A stretch of DNA of 43,159 nucleotides, taken from the NCBI GenBank assembly GCA_013115145.1, contig JAAPAO010000284.1, positions 1 through 43,159 of the forward strand, given 5' to 3'. Positions 1-10,423 of the stretch are shown here, in pieces. Made by a program: the position numbers and the translations under genes. The DNA is from Perkinsus chesapeaki. Its lineage: Eukaryota > Perkinsozoa > Perkinsida > Perkinsidae. The notes beneath the pieces are model-generated. The model had not been told where the DNA came from. It saw nothing but the letters and a program-made list of their open reading frames with translations, and ran no database searches. The stretch's first letter is position 1, and every line of letters begins with the position of its first letter.

Positions 1-756
1 GATGAGTGAGCAACAGAAACCGCTGCGCGGGGCGAGCGAACACCCCTGTGGCGGACTAGTCGCACCGTGTGCAAACACACGTAGCAATTGGATTGTGCTG
101 CCGCGCCCATGGCGCGGAATATGTGCCAGTGCATGTGGACGCGTGCGTTTATAGAATCCTTCGATATATTTGCCCTAATCAACGTGCATTCATTTTCCTT
201 GAGTGCTCTAGCGTAATCAAAATGACAAGTATCAGCCTGACAACGTCTGTTGAGACGTTCCCCTCCATTCAAGTCCTAAGTTATTGATCCAACGGTAGCC
301 ATTGCGTTATATAAAACATGGTTGGGAATTGAACCACGGACCAAACGCCCGAATCCTCCAACAAGTCCTAACGCGCCTCTTCAGAATCCCAATGCCCTCC
401 TCATCATCAGTCTGTTGTTACAGAACAACTTTTATATACCGTTCATAGACGATGAGCAAACCTGACCGAATAGTTAGCATATGCGCTGTTGAGTTGGTGA
501 AAGGAAAACACTGAGATATGTTTCTGTGTTATGCCCCGCTCCCGAGGAGACTTGCCTGTGTCAGTCTAAGCCTTAGACTCTGAGGCATAACCTCGCTTAT
601 TTATGCATCATTCGGTACGTGGAGCGTTCTGGGACACTGGAAGTAGCCTGCCAACACTGTCGGGCTCCCGTTGGAGGGGACGGTCCCCTAGGGACCTCCC
701 TAAGAAGATGCTGCGACAACTTGCATCACGCAAAATTTATATGAACAATTGTATGT
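1..756. other. Non-coding left edge
   Basis: No reading frame here looks like a protein or can be joined by plausible introns. The last 150 bases or so belong to the diverged segment shared with the region before the intact tRNA-Leu: a stretch near 600-655 resembles 2811-2880, including the shared string gtagcctgccaa. Nothing else is supported. Confidence 0.5.
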
Positions 757-1040
757 GAGTGTTTTCCTGATTAGCTAAGGGGGTGGACTTACGATCCACT
801 GGACATGGTCCGCGTGGGTTAGAACCCCATAGCACTCATCGCATTAAGGGATACTTGCCTGGCTGTAACATAAGGCCTACCGGGCCGGTTAGCCGCTAGT
901 AACTTCACCAAACACCCAGCGCAGTGCATGCTAGACATCAGGAGCGCATCTCGGTATTTCCACTCGGCCTCGTTAAGCAGCTGTCGGTAGGTGTTTGCCC
1001 ACGTCGTTGAAGTAAATAATGCTGGCATCTGAGAGTCTTG
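600..1040 (+). repeat. Diverged duplicate of the tRNA-Leu segment (decayed copy)
   Basis: This segment is colinear with 2811-3265. Shared blocks in the same order are a tatgcatcat block (603 vs 2812), a gtagcctgccaa block (645 vs 2869), the tRNA itself (757 vs 3038) and a block about 50 bases long with roughly 70 percent identity (981-1033 vs 3213-3264). Spacing between blocks differs by 50-60 bases, so small indels have accumulated. It is an old duplication about 2.2 kb apart. Confidence 0.6.
757..838 (+). pseudogene. tRNA-Leu pseudogene
   Basis: This has the same length (82 nt) as the intact tRNA-Leu at 3038-3119 and is clearly its copy. The acceptor pairing and the variable arm can still form. 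The invariant T-loop TTCGAAC has become TTAGAAC, the D stem is damaged, and the anticodon triplet reads TAC instead of TAA. Loss of TTC in the T loop removes the internal B box needed for RNA polymerase III transcription, so this is most likely dead. The changed anticodon would otherwise read valine codons on a leucine body. Confidence 0.75.
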
Positions 1041-2047
1041 TAACGAAACTGAACCATACTTATCCTCGCCATCGGCGAGTGATAACAAGACGCTCCGTCC
1101 ACACAACTACGGACAATTCTCGAATCCACGCGCATCAACAGCGCACAGTCCTACATCAAGGTGCGCTGTTACGCCTACCACTCACGCTGGGGAAAGAGAA
1201 CAGCGCACTTGAATCGAGAGCCTTGATTCAAGCCATCACATGGCGAACTACGGAACTCTCAATGGTTCTCGGTCCATGACCCCCATGGTAACTGCCACGA
1301 ATGAAGATTATGGCCTGACAAAGGTGCCGAATCGTGCTGAGAGCGCACCGGAGCACTTAGTTTACTGTATGTAATAGTGGCTTCATTCACATCTCAAATT
1401 TGTCTGGAACTTTTAAGTAGACATTCTCGAGATATCTTCACGGGAAACTCTACCTATCACTCTCGGGTGTGATTGAGAAACCTTCTTAGGAGAGCTATTA
1501 GCCAGTGGGAATGGCCTATTCAACTGGACAGTTGCAGCACGCTCCACCCTCCGGAAGGCTCCACAGCCTATTTTTTTTATTGCAAGGCCAACTTCTACCA
1601 CTTTATCAGCGCAGATGCACTCTATCATCCAGATGGTTCTGTTCATCGCGGCTTTAGTCTGTACTGGATTTGAACTAAAGGAACACCCAGGTGAAGATAT
1701 GTAAGACTCGGCAATTGAGATATATAAATATACGACACGGCAATATACTGTAGGCTTGGTATATCTCATATACTGTATCTCAATTAACCTCGACCTATCC
1801 TCTTCGTTTCAGACTCTTCTCTCTTGAACAAGTCTCCACTAACACTGGTACGATCAGCCATGCCTATGCCCCCACTTCAATACATATGATGGTAGGTGGA
1901 AATTACCAAAGACCAAACGGAGCCTGCAAACTGGACGGTGACAAAATAACAGGGTGCGCATGCACTCCGCCTGCAGGTTTCTTGTTCTTTGCGGTAAGGC
2001 CTGACAGCAAGATACTGTGATAATCCTTGCAACTATAGGGTGCAAAT
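839..2047. other. No supported gene
   Basis: Apart from the tail of the duplicated tRNA segment (to about 1040), this stretch has only short open frames without recognisable motifs. An open frame of 118 codons on the minus strand (1413-1769) has no domain, no credible continuation and an unremarkable composition. Confidence 0.45.
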
Positions 2048-2277
2048 TTGATGACTGTATGCGGGAAGAAATGTACCACCGAATCTGGTTGCGCTAAGCC
2101 CCCGAAAGGCATCGCAAAATGCACCTCAAGCATATGTCTACTGTCCTGCACTACCGACTCTGTAAGCGGGTGCGTGCATTCAAAGATTTGTACCGTATTT
2201 CTTGTAGGAGTGCATCGACGGTGGCATATGCATGAATACTATCCCTGACGGGGATTTCTGCATGTACAGCAGCTGAT
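2048..2277 (+). pseudogene. Possible Cys-rich protein remnant
   Basis: The plus-strand frame from the ATG at 2048 has evenly spaced cysteines, in the style of a small secreted disulfide-rich domain: motifs such as CGKKCTTESGC and CTSSICLLSC. Near 2208 the cysteine pattern continues only after a frame change, with segments reading CIDGGICM and then DGDFCMYSS before a stop at 2275-2277. I see no signal peptide or upstream exon. A frameshifted remnant of a Cys-rich secreted protein is the simplest reading, but chance is not excluded. Confidence 0.25.
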
Positions 2278-3037
2278 CTAATGGGAATTGTAGATAGGAT
2301 CCATGTATAGTCGGTGAATATGACAAAGGGTGACGCTTCATTTTATCAGCCGTAGGTTGTCAAGACGACTTGTCCTCATCATTAGCTCGAATTTTCTTAT
2401 CGGCGATTCAAGCTTGTACCTTTTTGTTGAGTTTCACGTTAAGGAACACACCCGCCACAAATAGAGATATTTATACGGCATTATCAGAGGTCCAGTGTGT
2501 AATTGCAACGGAATATGCTCAACCGGTCCTGCATTCCGCGTTGACTGAGCAGCCCGCTAAGGACACCTGGGAGCACATGATAAGCCCCATGTGTCCACTC
2601 TCTACTTCACAAGAGCCCCGAAAATACGTCTTGAACCTACCAAACCCTATTGGGTTCTACACTACTCCACACCTGTAGCACAGGAAGTAGGAAACCCAGA
2701 GCAGGCCGCTCATCGAACATTAGTCGCGAAGACTCCGCTGCGCACGTTGATGCCTTAGCCGAGCGCAGTGGAGCCTGGTTATTGCTTATACGTATGTTAT
2801 GCTCATGCCTATGCATCATCCAGCGAGCAGTTTGCAACTATGTGGAGCTGCCTTGGGTATCCATGGTCGTAGCCTGCCAATAGTATGGGGTATTAGCTTG
2901 AGGAGCGATGCTATACATCGATAAGATGAGTTCGAGACAGCATTTATGCCCCTTTTTCGATGTAGCACCCGAGATCCCCTGTCGGTGTTTGTCCTTAATG
3001 CGAGGAGATCAAGAGTTCGGATACAGAGTGATCATTA
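2278..3037. other. No supported gene; carries the 5' flank of the duplicated tRNA segment
   Basis: Open frames here (for example 2370-2678) show no family signature. From about 2811 the sequence is colinear with 600-756. Confidence 0.4.
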
Positions 3038-3265
3038 GAGTGTTTGCCCGAGTGGTTAAGGGGGTGGACTTAAGATCCACTGGACAATGTCCGCGTGGGT
3101 TCGAACCCCACAGCACTCATAGTATCTTACGGATCCCATGCTGTCCGTATGATGCAGAGCTTACTTCGTGGGTTCACTACACACCCCGTGACAAAGGTTG
3201 TGCACCATGCCAGCTATCGGTAGTGTTCGACCGCATCGTTGAGGTACAAAATTTCGGCGTCCGAT
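2811..3265 (+). repeat. Duplicated tRNA-Leu segment (intact copy)
   Basis: Partner of 600-1040, containing the intact tRNA-Leu(UAA). The homologous blocks on both sides of the tRNA show that a segment of some 450 bases was duplicated, not the tRNA alone. Confidence 0.6.
3038..3119 (+). tRNA. tRNA-Leu (anticodon UAA)
   Basis: A complete class II tRNA is visible. The 7-bp acceptor GAGTGTT pairs with AGCACTC (one G-T pair). The D arm is CCC...GGG around GAGTGGTTAA. The anticodon stem GTGGA/TCCAC encloses CTTAAGA with anticodon TAA. The long variable arm GGAC-AAT-GTCC is typical of tRNA-Leu. The T arm is GTGGG-TTCGAAC-CCCAC, and the discriminator base is A. There is no intron. Both internal promoter boxes look intact. 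Confidence 0.95.
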
Positions 3266-3504
3266 AGTTCACCACTTAAAAACACAGCGCTAGAATATAT
3301 GTAACGGCCGGCAACATTCACTCGCGAGGGAACGAGAAGCATGCATAATAAAACATCATCATAAGACTGGGAATGCTTCATCTCTTCAAGCTACGTGCAT
3401 GAGCAAGATGCCAACGGGTTTTTCTTCCCTTTGGTTCGCTGAACGCTTGGAGTCTTACCAATAGCCCCAAGTTGGAAACCTGATCAACAAAGAGCTCAAT
3501 GGAT
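3120..3504. other. Intergenic region, tRNA-Leu to Rab23 3' end
   Basis: The first 145 bases belong to the duplicated tRNA segment. The rest probably includes the 3' untranslated region of Rab23. No gene is seen. Confidence 0.4.
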
Positions 3505-4531
3505 TCAAGAAGCGCTACACCGCTGCATCGCCAGCGACCTAGTAAGTTCACCTCGAGGAGGATTCCCAATCCCTGCAGATGACGTGTGGTGCGTGTCAAC
3601 ACTTGCTGAGTCGAAGCCTGCCCCGGTCCCTGACGCTGCTAGTCTGTTGTGTGTGCCCGTTTTGGAGTACTCGCTCATATCTGGTAATCCAGATTATCAG
3701 GCGCGGTTGGGAATACTAGAAGGGCAAGCCTACCTCTGACACTTTGGTGCCCCCTTCGCGCACCGCCATTAGCCAGGAAGCTCTCACCAAGCGCCAAGAA
3801 TGCATTGTCGATGTTCAGATTAGCACTAACGCACGTTCGATACAACTGATCATCAGAACGGATGCAATCAATGCCGGTATTTTCAGTCAGGATCACTCAC
3901 CGGTACGTGAAGTCTTCGCGCGAGACTTTCTGCCTCCTGTGGTGTGATAACAGCTTGTTCTAGCAAGTCAACCTGGCGATTGATCCTATAAATCCCATAT
4001 GAGTAAAAATGGTACTTTGTTCTGGACAAGTAGCATTGTAATCGCTCCACACTCATCAACAACCTTCTTGTACCATGATTCCACGGCTTCAAATGAAGCT
4101 CTATCGACAGTTGAGAAGGCTATGATAGCAGCACTAGCTCCCTTATAGTAACTACAGTGGCATGCTTTATATACCAACCTCAAACTAAAGCCACCGACCC
4201 TCTAGTAATGGCATCATATTCTTCTTGTCCAGCTGTATCCCACAGAAGGAATGTCAGCTCCTCACCAGCGGATTCTATCCACATACGTTTTTCCAAGAAG
4301 TCCACTGCCAAGGTCTTCTTGTATCTTACGCCAGAATCAGCGTGTTCCCTTTTGAAGACTCCCCTTACTCTTGGGTGAAGACACCCTTCGCAAATCTAGT
4401 AATCATGGAGGTCTTTCCTACTTGACCATTCCCAACAACTATAACCTGATCCCAGTGCTGCTGCTGCCGACATCACTAACACCGTATTGTAATACTACCT
4501 TCATTGAAAGATCAACATCTTCCTCAATCAT
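3505..4531 (-). CDS. RAB23: Rab23-type small GTPase
   Basis: This is a small GTPase of the Rab23 subfamily, which in other eukaryotes acts in ciliary traffic and signalling. I chose the ATG at 4529-4531, which gives MIEEDVDLSMK as in Rab23 proteins. Joining seven exons gives the P-loop GNGQVGKTS, switch I ending in KKTLAVDFLEKRM, the WDTAGQEEYDAITR switch II, and the Rab23-like stretch AIIAFSTVDRASFEAVESW. The guanine-specificity motif is LVQNKVDLL (NKxD), followed by the G5 region LYRTCVSANLN. The introns visible here are short (43-55 nt) GT-AG, for example 44 nt after FTQE and 43 nt after LVQNK. The last exon adds a Ser/Thr-rich tail of about 60 residues ending in RCSAS, a single-cysteine CaaX-like prenylation end as in metazoan Rab23. 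The protein is about 240 aa. Confidence 0.9.
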
Positions 4532-4656
4532 CACAGTAATGCACTGATTACCAAAATAGCAACTACTCCATCGCCACCAGTCGTACGCCGTCCACTCAGA
4601 ATTGACTAACACAACTGGCTCATCCACGCTAAGTAACGTCATAATTATAAATGGTG

Positions 4657-5977
4657 CTATTGTACGAGGGATACTTAGTTAAAAGAGCAATTGTTCAAAG
4701 GATTGGCGTGGGTCAATACGGGTAGTAGGGAAACTCACCCACTGGCAGTGTGCCTTCAGAGCCGCTCTGAGACTCGCTACTTGAACCTGCAAAATCCACT
4801 GAATTCCGGATCACCCTGTTCCCAGCATTACCTCCTTCATTTCCTTTACCGTGCTTCTTCACATACATCTCCCTTTGCTTTCGCTTGTACAGTTTCAATA
4901 GCCCCTCAACATCCGACTCACCACCTGACTGCGTCTTCTTTGGTTTCCTATCCTCCTTAATGATCCTTTGGATGCACTGGTACTGCCTATACTCCGTGTA
5001 AAGGGAAAATAATACATACCCGCCGAGCAGGTAGGCCAGCCAGGAAGTGCCTCGGCCACCCTCCGCAGGTTTGCCTTCCCAAGCCTGCTGTAGCTCTCTA
5101 CCCTCTCGAGCTACTCTAAGTCGCGGCACGAACCACTCTAGAATTCGCCGCAAAAATCGAATGATGTACGCGCGTACCTATCAGGCTTCCATCAATAGGG
5201 AATAGAAGGGCGCTACCGGTCCTACTCCAGCCAATGGCCCCGTCTGACCGAACCCTAAGACCTCGCTTCCCCAACTTTTGATGACTTGTAGTACCATACG
5301 AAGGCCTTCGAAAACAGCAGCCGACTCGGTAAGAAACCTAACAGTAGCAAATGCAGTTGCTTAGTTCTAGCTGCTAGTGATAGTGCGAGATTCTTGATCA
5401 TCCCTCCGAGCACGAAATATGTCACATATAGCCCGAATCTTTGCGCAATAACTGCTTGACTAGTAAACCCGTGGGGTACCACCATCACTACAGAGGTTTT
5501 TCCAGAGATAAAAACAAGTCTAACTATCACTAAAAAATCATTCCGACAACGCCATTTTACACAAGTTTCAACAAGGCATGTGGGAACTGGTGAACCTACA
5601 ATTCTGATTGACGCCACACCACGGGCTCAATATAGGTATCCAGTAGAGTGCACTGCAACAATTATACCCCTTATTACCTTATTATAGTAGTGAGGTTGAT
5701 CTGTGGATGCATCTCCTTTGGAGGTCCATTGGCTTTACTATCCCCCTCTTGCTGAGCAGCAGCAGCAGTCGGGCCTCCCATTTGCTGTTGTGGCATGCTT
5801 CCCGCTATACCAGGGGTATAGCCGTATCCACCGTACGATGGATATATGCCACCTCCGGCCGCACCCGAATAAGGATAGCCAGTTCCCATCATAGGAAGGT
5901 GGCCTCCACCAAACATTCCTCAAGACAAGCTGTAGAAGCATCCTAATTAATGAACCAAACGCCAAGCTGGAGGACAT
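4657..5977 (-). CDS. Gly/Tyr-rich membrane protein, possibly Pex13-like
   Basis: At least three exons join well: a Gly/Tyr/Pro-rich N-terminus (MFGGGHLPMMGTGYPYSG onward, 5916 down), a hydrophobic segment (about 5600-5290) and a basic plus membrane segment (about 5190-4720: RFLRRILEWFVPRLRVA, then the hydrophobic WLAYLLGGYVLFSLY). A first exon MSSSLAFG from 5977 would join through a 37-nt intron. The order (Gly/Tyr-rich N-terminus, amphipathic helices, transmembrane span, charged tail) recalls peroxin Pex13 without its SH3 domain, but I see no decisive motif. A strong donor gtgagt near 4718 suggests a last exon ending at 4657; unspliced, the frame stops at 4713. It lies on the same strand as HOP, 108 nt downstream of it. 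Confidence 0.5.
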
Positions 5978-6085
5978 AAGATGGAAACGCGGTTGATAGA
6001 ATCAGATAGACTATCTGATGTCACTCTTATTCCAATGATAATAAGCGTCGCTGGTCGTTTGGTGTATATTAAATGGTGTGTGTTT

Positions 6086-7517
6086 TTAGCCCATACGGAC
6101 GATACCCGATGCTATTAGCTTCTCCAAGGCACTAGCAATCTTAGGATCCTTCATGTACTGAAATACAACTTAATATATTCCCCGATATGACCGGCGGTCG
6201 CGGCGGCAAGGAGTATTACCTCCATAGCCTTCTGAGGGTTCTCCTGCATCTGCTGTAGCACTATGTTCATCTGAGGATCCTTCAATATCCTCTGAACCTC
6301 AGGATCCTGCATAGCATGCCTCACAGTCTCCGGATCAGGTGCTCCCTTGGATCGGGCCTGTTCGTTCACCTACGAGCAGTGACACTATAGAGCTTTTAGA
6401 GAGTATACTTCCTACCTTGGCAATAACAGCGGCCTTACCGTCGAGGAGCTCCTTATGGTTGGGATCAATCTCGAGGCCCCTAATACGGAAATTTAAGAGC
6501 GTGACAAGTGCAAGTCAGCCCACTTCTCGTAATCTTCAAGGGCCTTCTTGTAATCCTTCATCATGAAGTGCACTGTTCCCTTACGACTGTATGCCTTCAC
6601 GAATTTGGGATCGATCTGAAGGCATCAAAGTAACCTTCCAGGTATCTTTCACGCTCCAACCTTAAGACATTCATCCAGATCCCGGAGAGCGTCGGGATAG
6701 GCCATCAACTTTGTAAGAGCTGCTGCCCGATTCGAATACAGCTTGGCATCGTTCGGGTTACCTACGACCATTCCACTATGGCTCATGGCAACTGCAAGAT
6801 CCATACGTTTGATAGCCTCATCGTATTCCTTTTTAGCTCCTGCGTAGTCTCCCTGCTTGAAGCAGTCATTACCCTTAACACGATGGATATCAGCCAGCTC
6901 GGGGTCAATGTAAGCCTAAAATCCAAACACTAGAGGGTGCACGACAGACGACACATTCGGTACTACCTCTCTATCATGCTTCTCCTTCAAGTGTTTGCAT
7001 TCATTCAAAGCAGCGCGAGTGTGACGGTTATTGTCCTCAGTAAGTGCCTTTTGATACATTTCAATGGCCTCATCGAACCTGTCCAATACACTGCAAAATA
7101 TACCCTTTAGGCTCAGTGTACTTTTGCATTCGAACGTAACAAGTGGCCATCCTAACATAAGCCTTAGCAACCTTCTCAAAGGAGGCTCCGTCCTTTAGAG
7201 CCTCATTCATCTCATACCTATAACCACATCCACAATGCATCAACCAGCGCCGTGTAGCCTACCGTTTATCAAGGGCATCCTGTAGTAACTTTACACAGTC
7301 CTCGTACTTCTCCTGCTCTACCAACACAGCGGCCTTATTGTTATAATAGACCAAGTCATTAGGCTGCAGCTCGATAGCCTTGTCGTAACATTCAATGGCC
7401 TACAACACATATCTTAACCCTAATAATGCTCCGTACAGATACCTCGTCGAATTTCCGTTGTTTATAGAGGGCGTTGCCCTTGGCCTTTTCGGCATCAGCT
7501 GCTGCGGAATCTCCCAT
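6086..7517 (-). CDS. STI1: HOP/STI1 Hsp70-Hsp90 co-chaperone, short form
   Basis: This is a co-chaperone that docks the C-terminal EEVD tail of Hsp90 and passes clients from Hsp70. Start ATG at 7515-7517 ([18 protein letters not shown]). Several short introns separate exons that join in frame, such as [17 protein letters not shown] through a 43-nt intron. The carboxylate-clamp residues are visible: K and N in [12 protein letters not shown] in [10 protein letters not shown] and R in [12 protein letters not shown] second TPR block follows ([38 protein letters not shown]), then a DP/STI1 motif ([20 protein letters not shown]) and the end [23 protein letters not shown]. The predicted product is about 320-330 aa, against about 540 in human HOP. 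It begins directly at TPR2A, with no TPR1 or DP1. It shares a 213-bp divergent promoter with the ankyrin gene. Confidence 0.88.
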
Positions 7518-7730
7518 ATTTAGCAACAAAACAATTAATCTACATGAATCGCTCCGTGGCTCACAGTACACTTGTAGAACTCTCCTTGTAAAGACTACTA
7601 GAGGGCAAATCAAGCACAAAGCTGTCCCGGTAGCACAACCAATTTCGAGAAGATATCGATTAGATGGGCGTGCGCCATAGCAGTAGCGCATTTTGTCGGG
7701 TGCCAAGTGCTACCAATTTTTGAATTGAAA
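7518..7730. promoter_or_regulatory. Divergent promoter between HOP/STI1 and ankyrin gene
   Basis: Only 213 bases separate the start codons of two divergently read genes, so both promoters must lie in or overlap this stretch. I see no clear TATA box or heat-shock element (repeated nGAAn), although heat-shock control would be expected for a HOP gene. Confidence 0.4.
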
Positions 7731-10202
7731 ATGCTTTCGGACGCCCCTGATGACATATTCTTCTCTATACTGGAGTTCTGTGGTGCTTCTGACCACGCCA
7801 GGCTTATGGCCTGCAATAGGACCATGTTAAGCATCACTACCAACTGCGCTTACAGGCAATTTATCGACCTTCTAGCACCTCCAAAAGATTCTCCCATCAT
7901 CCCTCGGACTCTCGGTGACCTCCTTACCATGGTCGACTTGGCCCGTCGGAGCTCGGACAGTGTCAAGGCCGCTCGAGAGGCCTGCAATCTGGCCGCCTCT
8001 TACGGCCTTACTAAGTTCATTGGTCGAGTTATAGGGAATCCTAAACTCACTATGAAGATTCTATCAGGTGGAGCTCTCTCTCTTGCTGCTAGAGGAGGCC
8101 ATCTGGATACCGTTGAGTTCATCTTGAAAGCTCTCAAGCCTGTAGAAGCCTATGCCTTAGCGAATCCAGCAATACACCCTAGCAAGGCACCTATTCTACC
8201 ACCACTTGCCGAATGCTCTATCAGAGCGGCAGCCATACCGGGAGACGCAAAGGTGGCTTATATAGCTAAGCTGTTGCTGGAGGCTAGGGCAGATGTGATG
8301 GGGCTTCAAGCTGGGGAGGACGGGTGTCCGCTACGGCTTTTGGTACGGAAATGTAAGGAGGCTAACAAGGGAGGCAGCAGCGATGGGTATATTGGGACCG
8401 CTGGGGAGATAATCAGGTTCCTGGCCAACAAGTGTGCTATAGACTACAGGCTACCAGTTATACCTGCAGATGGCCCTAGCATGGAACACTTTAGACTGGT
8501 TGAGGTGGTTACTAAGGCACTGAGCTCTGCCTGCTATTGGGAGGATGATGTACTGGTTAAATGCATTACAGAGGGATTTGCTGTACACAAAGCAGCAAAG
8601 CTGTGGCTCAGGGCAGCTATTAGTGAAGTGCATTCTCAGACTACTAGTGAGACCTTTAATGCTAGTAGTGGGTTCAGGAATGGCACTCAGAGCCGGAGGA
8701 GTCTGCTACTGGAGGGCTCACCCTCCCCACTCTTCCTCGCGGTGACGGCGAGCAGGTCGGATAGAGCAGAAATGATGCTACGCTACATGCTTAAGGTTTG
8801 CGATCCCAATGTAGTGCTGCCATCTGGCAAGAGCCCTTTGTATCTAGCATGTGAGATCGGTGCCTCTAATGGAGTTATAAGGGCTTTGTTACTGGGCGGA
8901 GCGAAGGTCGATACTTGCACCTGTACTGGGCGGAATGCTCTCTTTGCTGCGGTCGAAAAGGGGCATATTGCTGCCGTTGAGACTTTGTGTAGCACTGCAT
9001 GGTGTGTGAATTTGACCCATATTACCCAGAGGACACATGGTGGAGTATCACCCTTCATGTTGGCCGAGAATAAAGGAAGGCTTCAGGTAGTAGGGTCGGG
9101 GGACGGTGGGGTAGGAACTATCGGCTAGTTAAATTGAAAGCGATCATCAACTCATAGATCCTTGTACACTATATCTGGGACAGATCGTAGCTTGCCTCTA
9201 GACAATCCGGAAGGATTTACTCAGACTTAGTTATGACCATCTGCAATATAGTAATATGTTGCATTTTTATAGGATAATACTGCTTTTGAGCTTATTAATG
9301 CTCAAGTATAGAGTATAGCTCGTCCCGGTACTGCCTGTCAGAATGAGTCAGGAAAAACATCCAGTTTTCGTATAGGTGTTCACATAGTTCGCTAATACGA
9401 CGTGAATATAGCTATAGATTGTAAAAGAATAACGGGATCCATCCCTGCTATGTGATCGTTGTTTTTGATTCAGATGATGTTGGCAATGCTTGAGGCTTAC
9501 TCACGGGAGGCTCGGCGAGCCCTGGACCTACTAGGGGATGGCTGTGGTGTGTCGTTTGGCAAGCTGGCATTCTCAGTCACCCATCCATACCTCAATAAAA
9601 TGTGTGATAAGTACCGTGCTAAGCTGGAAGCGAGGGCAGAGGCACGTCTGATTCGGGGGTGCCGAGAAGTGCCCAGATTGAAGCCCAGGCCTCAGTCGGC
9701 TGCACCGTGCACCAGAGAGAAGTCTTTGACACCGAGGAGAACTTTGCAGAGGCCTTTGTTGACACCACGAGCAGCTGAAGAGCCGGCGAAAGTATCGGTG
9801 GCGGCTTCGAGATACATGGAAGTACACCAAAAGGCACCTGAGGAGAATCGAGTGTCTGTGAGGATGCTGGAGGTCAGAGAGCCCGAGAGAATCCCCGATG
9901 AGCTACGCACTAGTGGGATTAGGCTGGAGTCACGTTACCTTCATTCGCTGCTGGTGAGGAGCCGAGCGAATTCATTGGCGAGGAAGCGAAGGGTGAAGCG
10001 AGTAACGGAAGCATCATACGGGGGTGCTGTACATTGTAACTTTTTGAGGAGAGGAGCAGGCGCTGGTAAGACACCGAAGCTCCGCTCTAGGAGTGTTACT
10101 CGCCGAGAAGAAGGGGTCGGCCAAGTTGGGGGAAGAGGACCAGACTACGAGGAAGTTGATAGAATAGCAGAGTTCTTGGATGGATATTTTGGGCTCAGAT
10201 GA
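7731..10202 (+). CDS. F-box-like, ankyrin-repeat protein
   Basis: Two exons (7731-9086 and 9474-10202) join in phase 0 at GRLQ|MMLAML across a 387-nt intron (gtagta...ttcag), giving 694 aa. The N-terminus MLSDAPDDIFFSILEFCGAS resembles an F-box (P-D-D-hydrophobic pattern). Ankyrin-type helices follow: GALSLAARGGHLDTVEFIL (about residues 110-130), SPLYLACEIGASNGVIRALLLGGA and NALFAAVEKGHIAAVETLC (about 370-420). The C-terminal 200 residues are basic, Arg-rich and low in structure. A role as an adaptor that recruits a target to an SCF ubiquitin ligase is inferred from domain order only. I chose the ATG at 7731 because no ATG lies upstream in frame. It is divergent from HOP. Confidence 0.8.
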
Positions 10203-10423
10203 GCCCCGTTGTTTAGTAATTGGAATGAAGCCACCCATGAATATGGACGTCGATGTTGTTACCGAAGATGACCAGTAGCGTTGTCAATTCTGGACGGAAA
10301 CCTGGTCGGTGTTGCTTGCCTTCTGAGACTATGTATGCGGACCATGAGGCCCCGGATATCTTCGTCCGCTCCCGTCCCATCTCAAAGAGTACTGTTTGCT
10401 TGCTACAGACCTGCTGCTAGTTA

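Noticed and set aside
1413-1769. 118-codon minus-strand frame
   Set aside because: No domain, no family resemblance, no supporting exon neighbours.
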